A stretch of 64,000 nucleotides of DNA. Source: SKLM01 sp964575455. GTDB lineage: Bacteria; Chloroflexota; Anaerolineae; B4-G1. Numbering within the stretch: the stretch's first letter is position 1; each line of letters opens with the position of its first letter. Positions 8,682-17,172 of the stretch are shown in pieces. A program made the translations under genes and the position numbers. The notes under the pieces are model-generated. The model made no database searches, was not told the origin of the DNA, and was given only the letters and a program-made list of their open reading frames with translations. The stretch is from contig CAZNRX010000004.1 of the NCBI GenBank assembly GCA_964575455.1, positions 1 to 64,000 on the forward strand, written 5' to 3'.

Positions 8682-8998
8682 CGATAGTCCTCGCGCACCG
8701 GATGGAAGACGTCGATGATGCGGCACGAGGTCAACGCCCGCCCGGCATGAACGGCGTTCGGCGGGATGACGGCCACGGAACCGGCTTCGAGACGCGTCGT
8801 CCTCCCATCCACGGTCAGATCGAACTCCCCCTCGATCACGTTCGTGACCTGTTCGTGAGGGTGAGCGTGCTCAGGCAAGGGCACGCCAGGCTCGAAGTCC
8901 CAGTAGGCGACGGTCATCGTCTCAGCGTGCACAAAACGGGCCTCAGCACCCTCAAGCAGTGCCCGGCTCTCAATCTCAGAGAGGTTCAAGACGTCCAT
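8678..8998 (-). CDS. Cupin-domain protein
   Basis: Small single-domain cupin of 106 residues. Motif 1 is visible as PEHAHPHEQVTNVIEGEFDLTVDG, with a likely metal-binding His-x-His and Glu, and motif 2 as GSVAVIPPNAVHAG. The ATG has a good AAAGGAGAG ribosome site. It ends in a 4-base overlap with the PstS-like gene. Small cupins of this type act as metal-dependent enzymes, sugar or oxyanion sensors, or auxiliary domains. Nothing here fixes the substrate. Confidence 0.85.
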   Translation of the reverse strand: MDVLNLSEIESRALLEGAEARFVHAETMTVAYWDFEPGVPLPEHAHPHEQVTNVIEGEFDLTVDGRTTRLEAGSVAVIPPNAVHAGRALTSCRIIDVFHPVREDYR

Positions 8999-9040
8999 CG
9001 ACTCTCCTTTTCTCTCTCCATTAGAGATATTTCCGGCACA

Positions 9041-9064
9041 AGCTGAGCACCATCCTGCTCAGCT
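9041..9064 (-). terminator. Hairpin at the end of the aminotransferase gene
   Basis: AGCTGAGCA and TGCTCAGCT form a perfect 9-bp stem around a 6-base loop and overlap the aminotransferase stop codon. No U-run follows, so it is either a weak or factor-dependent terminator or an RNA-stabilising 3' hairpin. Confidence 0.45.
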
Positions 9065-10187
9065 ACGAACGCAGAAACGCCTCCAATCGAGCTAATGCCT
9101 CAGGCGCGTCCCGGCGCCCGAACCCAATGCGGACATGGTCGCCCTCATCGTCAAAGACAGCACCAGGAAGCAGCAACACACCGGCCTCTCTCACCAGCCG
9201 CTGGCAGAAGACCTCACTATCGCCGTCCCGCAGACGAGGGAACGCAATCGGCCCGGCCTTTGGCCTCTGCCAGGCGAAGGTTCGGGCATGTCGCTCGAAG
9301 AAACCGTCCAGCAGCGCCAGGTTGTCGAGGATGATGCCCACGTTCCGCTCGATCAGCCTCTGGCGATGGCGCAGGGCCAACTCCGCCAGGAACTCACTCG
9401 GTGCGCTGTTGCAGATGGTGGTGTAGTCCTTAAATGCTGCCATTCGCTCGTAGACGGCCGCGTTGCGGGTGGCGATCCAGCCAATGCGCAGCCCCGCCAG
9501 GCCGTACGTCTTCGACATCACCCCCAAGGAGACCGCGTGCCCGTCGAGATCGCAGGCGGCCGGCAGCCGATCCCCCGCCGTATACTCCGACTCACGGTAG
9601 ACCTCATCAGAAAAGAGCGTGATGCCGTGGGAACGCGCAATCTCCACCACCGCAGCAAATTGCTCCCGCGGCATGAGATAGCCCGTCGGGTTGTGAGGCA
9701 GGTTGATGACGATAGCCTTGGTATTGGAGCGAAGGAGGCCCCTCAGCTCGTCCAGATCCAGCGCCCAGCCGCGTTCCTCACGAGCCTCCCAGCGCGTGAC
9801 CCGGCATCCGATGCTGGCAGCGACAGCGGCCAACGACTGGTAGCAGGGCCAATGCACGATGACGTGGTCACCCTCTCGGAGCAGGGCGTGCATGAAGAGG
9901 AAGATCGCCTCCTCCGCGCCGCTGTGCACCAGCACGTGCTCCGGCGAGATCGTACAGTAGAGTCGGCTGATCTCGCGTCGTAGCGACGGGCTTCCCTGTG
10001 ACTCAGTGTAGCCCAGCCACTGCTCTCGAAATCGCTCCCCCGCGTCCGGCTCGAGGGCCAGCAGGTCCTCGACCGCCATCGACTCGCAGTCCGAGCAGCA
10101 GAGCAGGTGCTCCACGTCGAACTCGAATCGGGCGAAGTATCGTTCTAGTTTAAAGTGGGGAAGCTGCATTTGCTGACTGGAACCCAT
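9063..10187 (-). CDS. Class I/II PLP-dependent aminotransferase
   Basis: Fold-type I aminotransferase of about 374 residues. The visible landmarks are GYTESQGSPSLRREIS (substrate and cofactor region), the NLPHNPTG motif, DEVYRESEY, the PLP-binding lysine in VMSKTYGLAGLRIGW, and the C-terminal arginine region HVRIGFGRR. It resembles the broad aspartate/aromatic/capreomycidine-synthase-like group. The amino acid used cannot be told from the sequence. The start is uncertain: ATG at 10187 or ATG at 10169, neither with a clear Shine-Dalgarno site. A good promoter lies just upstream. Confidence 0.88.
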   Translation of the reverse strand: MGSSQQMQLPHFKLERYFARFEFDVEHLLCCSDCESMAVEDLLALEPDAGERFREQWLGYTESQGSPSLRREISRLYCTISPEHVLVHSGAEEAIFLFMHALLREGDHVIVHWPCYQSLAAVAASIGCRVTRWEAREERGWALDLDELRGLLRSNTKAIVINLPHNPTGYLMPREQFAAVVEIARSHGITLFSDEVYRESEYTAGDRLPAACDLDGHAVSLGVMSKTYGLAGLRIGWIATRNAAVYERMAAFKDYTTICNSAPSEFLAELALRHRQRLIERNVGIILDNLALLDGFFERHARTFAWQRPKAGPIAFPRLRDGDSEVFCQRLVREAGVLLLPGAVFDDEGDHVRIGFGRRDAPEALARLEAFLRS

Positions 10188-10219
10188 CGTGCGAAAAGGT
10201 GTCAAAGCACATGGGAGGA

Positions 10220-10248
10220 ATTATACCCCGCATCTCCGACGCGAACAA
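10220..10248 (-). promoter_or_regulatory. Promoter of the aminotransferase gene
   Basis: On the minus strand TTGTTC (10248-10243), a 17-base spacer and a perfect TATAAT (10225-10220). The predicted transcript would start near 10213, giving a leader of only about 26 bases to the ATG at 10187, without a Shine-Dalgarno sequence. Confidence 0.55.
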
Positions 10249-10288
10249 CCGCCCATCAAGGTCACGCTAGTCTGCCCGCCGAGAACAG

Positions 10289-10921
10289 TTAGAGGATTCT
10301 CCGGCCGATCGCGTCATACGCCTCAATCCTTGCTTCCCGCGCCCTACTCGCCTCGTACTCCTCTGCCAGCAGCGTCCAGATCATCGAATCCCGCCACTCC
10401 CCCTCGGCGTTAGTCAACCTATGGCGGAGCGTCGCTTCGTGGAGGAATCCCAGCTTCCGGGGTATGGCGGCGCTGCGTACGTTCTTGGGATCGCAGTGTA
10501 TCTCAACGCGGACCACCTCATCGATCTCGAAGGCGACCGTGGTCAGTGCCGCCGACACCTCCGTCGCTAGCCCCTGGTTGACGTGATCGGCATGGATCCA
10601 GTACCCAATCTCGCGCGCCCTCTCGCCTACCCGGGTATGCAGACCGCTGCTTCCAAGCACGACCTTCTCGTTGGGGCTGAAGAGACCATAGACGAAGTCC
10701 TGCCCAAGATCGAACTTGCCGCGCCAGCGGCGAAGCCGTTCGATCTTCGCCTGCAGATCCTCCGGCTCGTGCTCGGCCCAGGGCATCCAGGGACGGAGAT
10801 GCTCCAGGCTTACGTCGATCGCGGCCTTGAGCGCTGCCGCGTCAGTCGGCTCCCAGCAGCGCAACACCAGCCGGCGAGTCTGAACGCGGTAAGCGGGGCC
10901 CGGAACCTCGTTCGATGTCAT
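10289..10921 (-). CDS. GNAT-family N-acetyltransferase (RimJ/RimL type)
   Basis: Acetyl-CoA-dependent acyltransferase of 210 residues, with the N-terminal RLVLRCWEPTDAAALKAAI that marks the RimJ/RimL/Acetyltransf_3 group. REIGYWIHADHVNQGLATEV lies around the acetyl-CoA loop, and VVRVEIHCDPKNVRSAAIPRKLGFLHEATLR follows. It acetylates either a protein N-terminus or a small amine; the sequence does not decide. The ATG at 10921 has GGAGGTCCAAG in front, which settles the start. It lies 52 bp after uppP on the same strand. Confidence 0.88.
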   Translation of the reverse strand: MTSNEVPGPAYRVQTRRLVLRCWEPTDAAALKAAIDVSLEHLRPWMPWAEHEPEDLQAKIERLRRWRGKFDLGQDFVYGLFSPNEKVVLGSSGLHTRVGERAREIGYWIHADHVNQGLATEVSAALTTVAFEIDEVVRVEIHCDPKNVRSAAIPRKLGFLHEATLRHRLTNAEGEWRDSMIWTLLAEEYEASRAREARIEAYDAIGRRIL

Positions 10922-10973
10922 CTTGGACCTCCAATAGCTGCGCAAACAGGGGCCGAGCAGCTCAACAGCACCG

Positions 10974-11849
10974 CTACCGTACTGCTGACACAAACAAGGA
11001 TAAGACGCCAACGAGCGCACAGTAGACGGCAAACGGGTAGAGACGTCGGCGCTGGAGATACCTGAGCAGGAAATGAATGCAGCCCAGGCCCACCAGGGCG
11101 GCAGCCACGAAGCCAGCGATCAGCACCGGGGCCTCTGTCACTAACCCCCCCATGCGACCCAGCTCCACCACTTTGAGCAAGCCAGCGCCAAGGATGATAG
11201 GGGTCGCGAGGAGGAAGCTGAAATGGGCGGCCGGCTCCCGCTTCATACCGCGTGCCAGCCCGGCCGCGATCGTGGCGCCAGAGCGAGAGATCCCGGGGAG
11301 AATCGCCAACGCCTGCCCCACCCCAACGATCAGGGCGTCAAGCCAGCCGAGGTCATCCAGGCTGCGCTCGCGACGCCCCATGCGCTCGGAGGTCGTCAGC
11401 AGGGCCGCCGTGACCAAGAGAAAGCCTGCAGCGGCCGTAGGACGCGCAAACATGCCCTCGAAGAAATCCTCCAGAAAATAGCCAACCAGGACGCCGGGCA
11501 CGGTGCCCAAGAGAATCAACCAGGCCAGCAAGGCTCGGCTGCTGCCCTCCCCCCCAGTGAGAGCATGTTCCAGCAAGTGGAGCAGCTGGCGCCGACCTCC
11601 TTTGCCTGCTCTCAGGACAAGCCTCCCCAGCGAGAGACCCGCCGCGCGCACGAGCGCGACCCACTCCCGCCAGAAATAGACGATGACGGCCAATGCCGTG
11701 CCCCAGTGAACCACGGCGTCGAAGGCCAATCCTGGCGAGTGCCAGCCGAGCAGCCAGGGGACCAGCACCAGATGCCCAGAGCTGCTCACAGGCAGAAACT
11801 CGGTGGCACCCTGCATCACCCCCAGAAATAGGGCTTGGAGAAGATTCAC
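10974..11849 (-). CDS. uppP: Undecaprenyl-diphosphatase UppP (BacA family)
   Basis: Integral membrane phosphatase that recycles undecaprenyl diphosphate to the monophosphate carrier for peptidoglycan synthesis. The 291-residue product has both family signatures: GVMQGATEFLPVSSSGHLVL near the N-terminus and PGISRSGATIAAGLARGM in the second half. Several hydrophobic helices are seen throughout. I take the GTG at 11849; a TTG two codons upstream is also possible. It follows the glycosidase-like gene by 15 bp and is probably in the same operon. Confidence 0.94.
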   Translation of the reverse strand: MNLLQALFLGVMQGATEFLPVSSSGHLVLVPWLLGWHSPGLAFDAVVHWGTALAVIVYFWREWVALVRAAGLSLGRLVLRAGKGGRRQLLHLLEHALTGGEGSSRALLAWLILLGTVPGVLVGYFLEDFFEGMFARPTAAAGFLLVTAALLTTSERMGRRERSLDDLGWLDALIVGVGQALAILPGISRSGATIAAGLARGMKREPAAHFSFLLATPIILGAGLLKVVELGRMGGLVTEAPVLIAGFVAAALVGLGCIHFLLRYLQRRRLYPFAVYCALVGVLSLFVSAVR

Positions 11850-11864
11850 CGGCAACCCCAGGCT

Positions 11865-14432
11865 CTATCGCCGCCAGTCGCCATAGCGCTCCATGTAGTC
11901 CGTTCCAGAGTAACCGGGCGGCAGAGCGTTCTCTCGATCCTTGACCTCCCTCATGTAGTCAACCAGGGCAGGATAGGCGAACGTGTAGTCGGCCTTGTTC
12001 TCCCACTCAGATGTCGGACCTACCGTGAAAGGGCACAGCCCCAGCATCCAGTAGTCCTCCGCGGCCAGTCCGTCATACCAGCGCACCGCCTCCACCACGT
12101 CCTGGGGCGTTCCTCCGTCTTGTTCGTACCGGTCGCCGTACCACTCACTGATGAACAGAGGGATGACCTCGTTCCGTTCCTGGAGAAGATGGTAGAGGAA
12201 TCGACACCGGAAGCAGAGCAGCCCGGCCCCTGGAACCTCAGGAGCACCGGGGATTGCCTGCCCCCACCACAGATCGATGGGCTCGCCGGGCCATGCCACC
12301 CCCTCATGGGCTGCCAGTATATGGCCGCCCTCCCTGGCGCGGCCAAACACGCCCGTTTCCACCATGCCCTCCATCTCGTGCCACTCGGGGGTACCGTTGT
12401 TGAAGGCGAACAGTGCCAGCCTGAGGCCATTCACCTCGGCCTTCTCCATACACTTGATCATCAGCTCGGCCAGACGGGGATATCCCTCGACCTCTGGTGG
12501 ATCAGGTTCGTTGATCACTTCCCAGTAGTCCACCGTCTTCCGCAGGCTGGGATCCAGCGAGACCTCGTTCAGGATGAAGGACATCAACGCGTTCGCCATC
12601 TCATCCAGGTCCGTCGAAGGCTCCCCCACCCTGGGGCACCCTTCGAGGGGCGACGTCACTCGAGCCACGGTGACGGTTTCTGGATGGGCCTCCTTGACAT
12701 CGGATAGCCACCCGACATCATCGACGGCCTTGACGACAGCGTAGGAGACGTCATTCGCCTCCGACCCATCCACGTAATCCAGCACCGGGCTCTCGTGTAT
12801 GCCGTGAACCCCCACCTTGCTGCCTTCGGCGACCAGGGGATACGGCCACGCCCTCCCAGTGAGATCACCATCGACATCGATCAGGCTGACGTCATCCCAA
12901 TAAGCGTGGTTGTGTATGAAGGGCCATAGCACCCGAGAGCGGAGGAAGATCGTCACCTTGCGTCTCTGGGCCTCGACCTCCACCGCCGGAACCTGGTGAT
13001 AACAGTTGTAGATGTGGGCACCGGTACCCCATTGGACCGTGTCAGCGTGCGGGTTGACGCCACCCGTTGGATCGATGCCTATCGAGAGCACGATGTTCTC
13101 CAGACCGTCGGTCACCCCCTCGTCCCCTTCTTCGGCGTAGAAGCAATCGTATCCCGCGCCTTCACTCCACCCCTGATCCTCCTCTTGGTCGGGCGGGCCA
13201 CCACCGTTGTTCGACCAGGCGTGAGCCCACGCCTCCAGTCGCAGGCGCGTGCCCGGCTCCACCTCGACTTGCTGCAGGAACCCCGCGTGGTGCTTGCGGT
13301 ACGAGGTGAACAGCTCCACAGCGTTTTCACCCTGTCGGACGCGCTGCTCCCTCACGTGGTCCGGAGCGTCCGCCAGGCCCAGCACCTGGACCGGGTGCCA
13401 GGTCGGAGAGTCGTGATCGTACCACGTCAGCCAATAGGGATGCGTGAAGATGCCCTCCCCATCCTCCTCCCTCGGATCGTCACCGGCGGGGAGGATCAGG
13501 ACGCGATGGAAGGTCTCGTACTCCTCAAAATCACCGTTCGCCAGGAGATTCGTGGGCCCGGGCATCGGCTCGGACGTAGCTTTCCACACCAACGGGAGAA
13601 AAACTCGGTAGCCCCAATTCACACGTAACGCGACGTCGTCCACGAAGGCACCCTGCCCCGCGCGACCATCGCCATCGCTGACGAAGTGGAAACCGATCCA
13701 AACGGTGTCTGTGACTTCCTCGGTCGCGCCGAGATAGGCATCGAGGGGTATGACCCCGAGCATCCATCCCCCAGCGGCGCTGGACACGTAGGTGCATCGG
13801 GCGCTCTCCAGCTCAGTCGGATCGGTCAGGACGCACCAGCCGAGCCAGTCGCCCCGTTCGGGCGCGTGATCCACCCCCTGGACCTTCTGGATCCCCGCCC
13901 CGCCATCGCGCGGGCTGATCTGACTACCCCGGCTCCCTCCCATCCACCATCGGAAACGGACATAGGCGTCCCAGGCGCCGCCCAACTCGACGGGACCGTG
14001 GATCAGCCAGGAGTCGACGTGTTCGGGATAATCATCCACACCAGCCGTCAAGCCGATCCCGTCGGCGCCACCGCCCACGCACCAGGCCGCGGTGATGGGG
14101 CTGGTGGGCTCGAACCTACCCGCGCCCCACGTATACTCGCCGCCATCTACAGCGCTCGCGTCGGTGACGATCCAGCTCGGCCCTATACCGGTCTCGAACG
14201 TCTCGCCGAAGACCGTCTCCCATCCTGCCGAGACCCCCTCCAGATCCACCATCGAGGAGTGCACACCGATCGCCGTTTCGGGGCCCTGGGGCGCCAGGGA
14301 GACACGAGCCGGCCCGCGCGCCGACGCCAGCCCCCCTGCGAGAGACTGGAGCAGCGCGAACGCCACGACCAGCAGGCTGAACGCCAGGATTGGGGCTAAC
14401 CAAACGCCTGGCCCGCCACCGCGTCTTCCCAT
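11865..14432 (-). CDS. Exported multidomain protein with a clan-A glycosidase-like domain
   Basis: 855-residue secreted or anchored protein. Residues 10-33 form a signal-anchor. Residues about 68-285 are a beta-rich module (WETVFGETFETGIGPSWIVTD to GAFVDDVALRVNWGY) shared with the next gene. Residues about 300-530 begin with NGDFEEYE and resemble a carbohydrate-binding jelly roll. The C-terminal 320 residues look like a clan GH-A TIM barrel: WEVINEP carries a candidate acid/base Glu642 and FISEWYGD a candidate nucleophile Glu763. The substrate is unknown. The insert-like EGCPRVGEP at about 12600-12650 resembles a motif in the AOR gene. The activity assignment rests on these motifs only. Confidence 0.75.
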   Translation of the reverse strand: MGRRGGGPGVWLAPILAFSLLVVAFALLQSLAGGLASARGPARVSLAPQGPETAIGVHSSMVDLEGVSAGWETVFGETFETGIGPSWIVTDASAVDGGEYTWGAGRFEPTSPITAAWCVGGGADGIGLTAGVDDYPEHVDSWLIHGPVELGGAWDAYVRFRWWMGGSRGSQISPRDGGAGIQKVQGVDHAPERGDWLGWCVLTDPTELESARCTYVSSAAGGWMLGVIPLDAYLGATEEVTDTVWIGFHFVSDGDGRAGQGAFVDDVALRVNWGYRVFLPLVWKATSEPMPGPTNLLANGDFEEYETFHRVLILPAGDDPREEDGEGIFTHPYWLTWYDHDSPTWHPVQVLGLADAPDHVREQRVRQGENAVELFTSYRKHHAGFLQQVEVEPGTRLRLEAWAHAWSNNGGGPPDQEEDQGWSEGAGYDCFYAEEGDEGVTDGLENIVLSIGIDPTGGVNPHADTVQWGTGAHIYNCYHQVPAVEVEAQRRKVTIFLRSRVLWPFIHNHAYWDDVSLIDVDGDLTGRAWPYPLVAEGSKVGVHGIHESPVLDYVDGSEANDVSYAVVKAVDDVGWLSDVKEAHPETVTVARVTSPLEGCPRVGEPSTDLDEMANALMSFILNEVSLDPSLRKTVDYWEVINEPDPPEVEGYPRLAELMIKCMEKAEVNGLRLALFAFNNGTPEWHEMEGMVETGVFGRAREGGHILAAHEGVAWPGEPIDLWWGQAIPGAPEVPGAGLLCFRCRFLYHLLQERNEVIPLFISEWYGDRYEQDGGTPQDVVEAVRWYDGLAAEDYWMLGLCPFTVGPTSEWENKADYTFAYPALVDYMREVKDRENALPPGYSGTDYMERYGDWRR

Positions 14433-14520
14433 CGCTTCTCTTACTCCACGCCGCCCGATGCACCAATCATCAGTTGCACCCTCCGAACGTCACCTCGCCC
14501 CCCCCGACCTTGGGCTCACC

Positions 14521-16080
14521 TCAGGGCAAAGAGAGCAGCTGAAGGTCGTCCATGAAGAACCCGTTGTTATCCAGCCCCCACTTACCGAATACCTCGACGT
14601 AGACCGTCATTTCCGATTCGGTCGCGGTGAAATCGAAGCTGAACTCGTGGTACGACAGATAGAAGCCAGAGGTGTTGTCACCATTCCACCAACCGCTATA
14701 AGAGATAGCCCCCTTGTCGGGCCACATCGCTCCCGTGGGTGCAACCCCGAGCCGTACCTCGGCAGCCCAACGATCTGACGGGGGGACCTTCCCATCATCC
14801 CAGCCATAGACGTCAACGTAGACTGGCGCCGTGAAGCGGTAGTGACGCCCGACCTCAAGACCGCTCAGGTCCTGGGACAGAGCCGCGTAAATGGGCGCAT
14901 CCGAGGTGAAGACCTTAACGCAGTAAGATCCGTCCAGAACGAAGAGATCCTGCTCATCAAGCGGCAATTGATCTTTGTGCTTGACATTGGTCTCCGGAGC
15001 GACCACATCCCCATGGCTTCCGTGCACGGTCTCTCCGTCCAACCATTGCCACACCCAGTCATTCGGCACTTGTCTATTAGGAGCAATATCGTACCATCCC
15101 TCCTCAAAGCTCCCGTTCTGCAAGATGGAGGACGGCGTCGGCGTGGGAGTGGGCGTCGGGGTTGGGGTCGGGGTTGGTGTCAGGGTGGGCGGGATATCTC
15201 GCACCACCAGCGGGAGCGCCACCTCGTGACCGTGATTGACCCGCAGCACCACGTCATCGACGAAGGCACCCCGCCCCACGGCGCCGTCGTCGTCGCTCAC
15301 GAAGCGAAATACGATCCGCACGGTGCGCGTCACACCCTCACTGAGAGGCAGAAGATGACCCAGAGGGAGTGAACCCCGCATCCATCCCGGCGTCGTTCCA
15401 GAGACGTACGCCAACTGGGCCTCGCGCGGCCACCCCCTCTCCAGGTCAGCCACATCCGTCAGGATCCCCCACCCGAACCAATCGCCTGACGGGGGTGGAG
15501 AGCTGACCTGCCGGACGGATTGAACGCCCAGGGCTCGGCCTCCACCGTCATCAGCGGAGCGCGTGTCCAGCCACCAGGCGAATCGCACCTCAGCGTCCCA
15601 GACGTGGGAGCCGGATTCACCTAGCGTGATCGGGTCGGAGACGAGCCACGCATCCATGCTGTCCATGTAGAGACCGCCGGTATCGTCACCTCCACCCGCG
15701 CACCACGCGCTGCTTCCTCCGCTGACGTACGTAAAGGGGCTTGTTCCCCACAGGTACAGCCCACCGTCCGAAGCGCTGGTGTCGGTCACGATCCAGCCGG
15801 ATCCAATGCCGCTCTCAAACGTCTCGCTGAAGACCGTCTGCCAGCCTGCAGAGGCCACATGCTTTGAGAACGGCGCCGCGACCGGCGGCTCACGACCTGC
15901 CCGCGCCAGCCGTGCGGACGATGGCCTGCTCGCGGCCACCAGAGACTGCAGCAACAGGAGCACAGCTACCACCATGCCTATGCCAAGGGATGCCGTCCAT
16001 CCTCGGGATGCCGTCCATCCCCCCGAACCAGCTATGCCCCCGGTCAGCCAGCCACTTCGCCTCTCTCTCCTACCCTTCAC
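14521..16080 (-). CDS. Exported protein with a shared beta module and Thr-Pro linker
   Basis: 519 residues. A transmembrane signal-anchor (about residues 32-52) follows an Arg-rich N-terminus that contains two 18-bp repeat units. The module WQTVFSETFESGIGSGWIVTD to GAFVDDVVLRVNHGH is clearly homologous to the first module of the neighbouring 855-residue protein. A (TP)n linker follows, then a C-terminal domain starting NGSFEEGWYD that looks like a carbohydrate-binding or jelly-roll fold. There is no catalytic motif. I start at the GTG at 16080, which follows GAGGGGGTGTGA across the mscS stop; a longer frame begins at 16116. It is probably a cell-surface or sheath protein. Confidence 0.7.
   Translation of the reverse strand: MKGRRERRSGWLTGGIAGSGGWTASRGWTASLGIGMVVAVLLLLQSLVAASRPSSARLARAGREPPVAAPFSKHVASAGWQTVFSETFESGIGSGWIVTDTSASDGGLYLWGTSPFTYVSGGSSAWCAGGGDDTGGLYMDSMDAWLVSDPITLGESGSHVWDAEVRFAWWLDTRSADDGGGRALGVQSVRQVSSPPPSGDWFGWGILTDVADLERGWPREAQLAYVSGTTPGWMRGSLPLGHLLPLSEGVTRTVRIVFRFVSDDDGAVGRGAFVDDVVLRVNHGHEVALPLVVRDIPPTLTPTPTPTPTPTPTPTPSSILQNGSFEEGWYDIAPNRQVPNDWVWQWLDGETVHGSHGDVVAPETNVKHKDQLPLDEQDLFVLDGSYCVKVFTSDAPIYAALSQDLSGLEVGRHYRFTAPVYVDVYGWDDGKVPPSDRWAAEVRLGVAPTGAMWPDKGAISYSGWWNGDNTSGFYLSYHEFSFDFTATESEMTVYVEVFGKWGLDNNGFFMDDLQLLSLP
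15986..16021 (-). repeat. Two tandem 18-bp units in the exported-protein N-terminus
   Basis: On the plus strand AGGGATGCCGTCCATCCT and CGGGATGCCGTCCATCCC, in frame, encoding the GGWTASRGWTAS segment just before the membrane anchor. GGATG and CATCC can pair within each unit. The first differs from the AOR-gene unit at only two positions. Confidence 0.75.
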
Positions 16081-16081
16081 C

Positions 16082-17116
16082 TCACACCCCCTCGGCTCCT
16101 GGTTCGGAAGGATCACGTGGATGGGCCATATCCTCTTGATTCACCTCCCGATCCATCAGCGCCCGCGCCAAGAGGCTGAGGGAGACCCCGGCCCGGCGCG
16201 GCTCGGGAGTCGGCCCCTCACCGGCCGGCCAGCCCTCCCGCTGGCGCAAGCGGTCCCCGTCGGTGACCTCGGTCTGATCGTGGAACAGCACCTGCTGCGT
16301 CGGGAACGGCAGGTCAATGCCATGCGCCAGGAGGCTCTCCTTGATCCTGGCGATGACCTCGCTCTGGATCTGCAACACGTTCGATCGGACCGAGTCGGTC
16401 CACCAGCGCGCACGAAAGTTGACGCTGAAATCGCCCAGCTCGGCCACCAGGACATCGGGGGCCGGACGCTCCAAGACGCCGTCCACCTCCTCCATCGCCT
16501 CCAGGATCAAACGCATAGCCTTGGTGATATCATCGCCGAAGCCGATGCCAACCTGGTACTCCGCCCGCCGCACGGGGAACGCCGTGTTGACGATCACCGA
16601 CTCCGTGAAGAGATGAGCGTTCGGAATCACCACCCGGCGCCCGTCGTAGGTCTTGATGGTGGTTGCCCGCGTCTCCACGTTCTCCACCGTGCCTTCAAAC
16701 TGGTTGACGACGATCTGATCCCCGATTTCGAACGGCTCGGTCAGCAGAAGCAGAATGCCGGCCAGGAAGTTCTGCAGAATGTCGTGGAAAGCAAAGCCGA
16801 TCGCCACACTGCCGATGCCCAGCAGCTGGATGAGCTGCCCTGGTTCGAAGCTCTCCACCGCGACGGTCAACGCGACGAGCAAGCCCACCCCAATGACCAA
16901 CCACCGGGCAAGTCGACCCAGGACCATCTCGGCTCCAGTAGTCAGCTCCGCGGCCTGTGCCACCCGCTTGACGGCCGCCTTGATCCAGCCGGCAGCGACG
17001 TAGAAGAGCCCAAAGACGATGATTGACAACACGATCTGCGGCAACGCACTGAAGAAACCAGAGATCATCTCCTGCAGCTTTGTCCAGGCATCCGCCCAAG
17101 CCTGTGCAATACCCAC
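16082..17116 (-). CDS. MscS-family mechanosensitive channel
   Basis: Small-conductance mechanosensitive channel of 344 residues, which releases solutes on osmotic downshock. Three hydrophobic helices occupy roughly the first 120 residues. The third, pore-lining one reads GIGSVAIGFAFHDILQNFLAGI. The beta domain follows (FEIGDQIVVNQFEGTVENVETRATTIKTYDGRRVVIPNA) and then the alpha/beta cytoplasmic domain. The GTG at 17116 has AGGAGG close in front; a longer frame starts at the GTG at 17167. It lies directly behind the PEP-synthase-like gene. Confidence 0.9.
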   Translation of the reverse strand: MGIAQAWADAWTKLQEMISGFFSALPQIVLSIIVFGLFYVAAGWIKAAVKRVAQAAELTTGAEMVLGRLARWLVIGVGLLVALTVAVESFEPGQLIQLLGIGSVAIGFAFHDILQNFLAGILLLLTEPFEIGDQIVVNQFEGTVENVETRATTIKTYDGRRVVIPNAHLFTESVIVNTAFPVRRAEYQVGIGFGDDITKAMRLILEAMEEVDGVLERPAPDVLVAELGDFSVNFRARWWTDSVRSNVLQIQSEVIARIKESLLAHGIDLPFPTQQVLFHDQTEVTDGDRLRQREGWPAGEGPTPEPRRAGVSLSLLARALMDREVNQEDMAHPRDPSEPGAEGV

Positions 17117-17172
17117 GCTACCTCCTGCCTGCCCCAGCCCGTCGAAGAGAGCCTGCTCTTTGTACACGAGAT

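Noticed and set aside
10974..11032. Longer start of the GNAT gene overlapping uppP
   Set aside because: A strong GGAGGT site and the start of homology both place the start at 10921, so the genes do not overlap.
15121..15190. Tandem DNA repeat as a mobile or CRISPR-like array
   Set aside because: The GGCGTGGG/GGTCGGGGTT run encodes the Thr-Pro linker of the exported protein and is an ordinary codon-level repeat without spacers.
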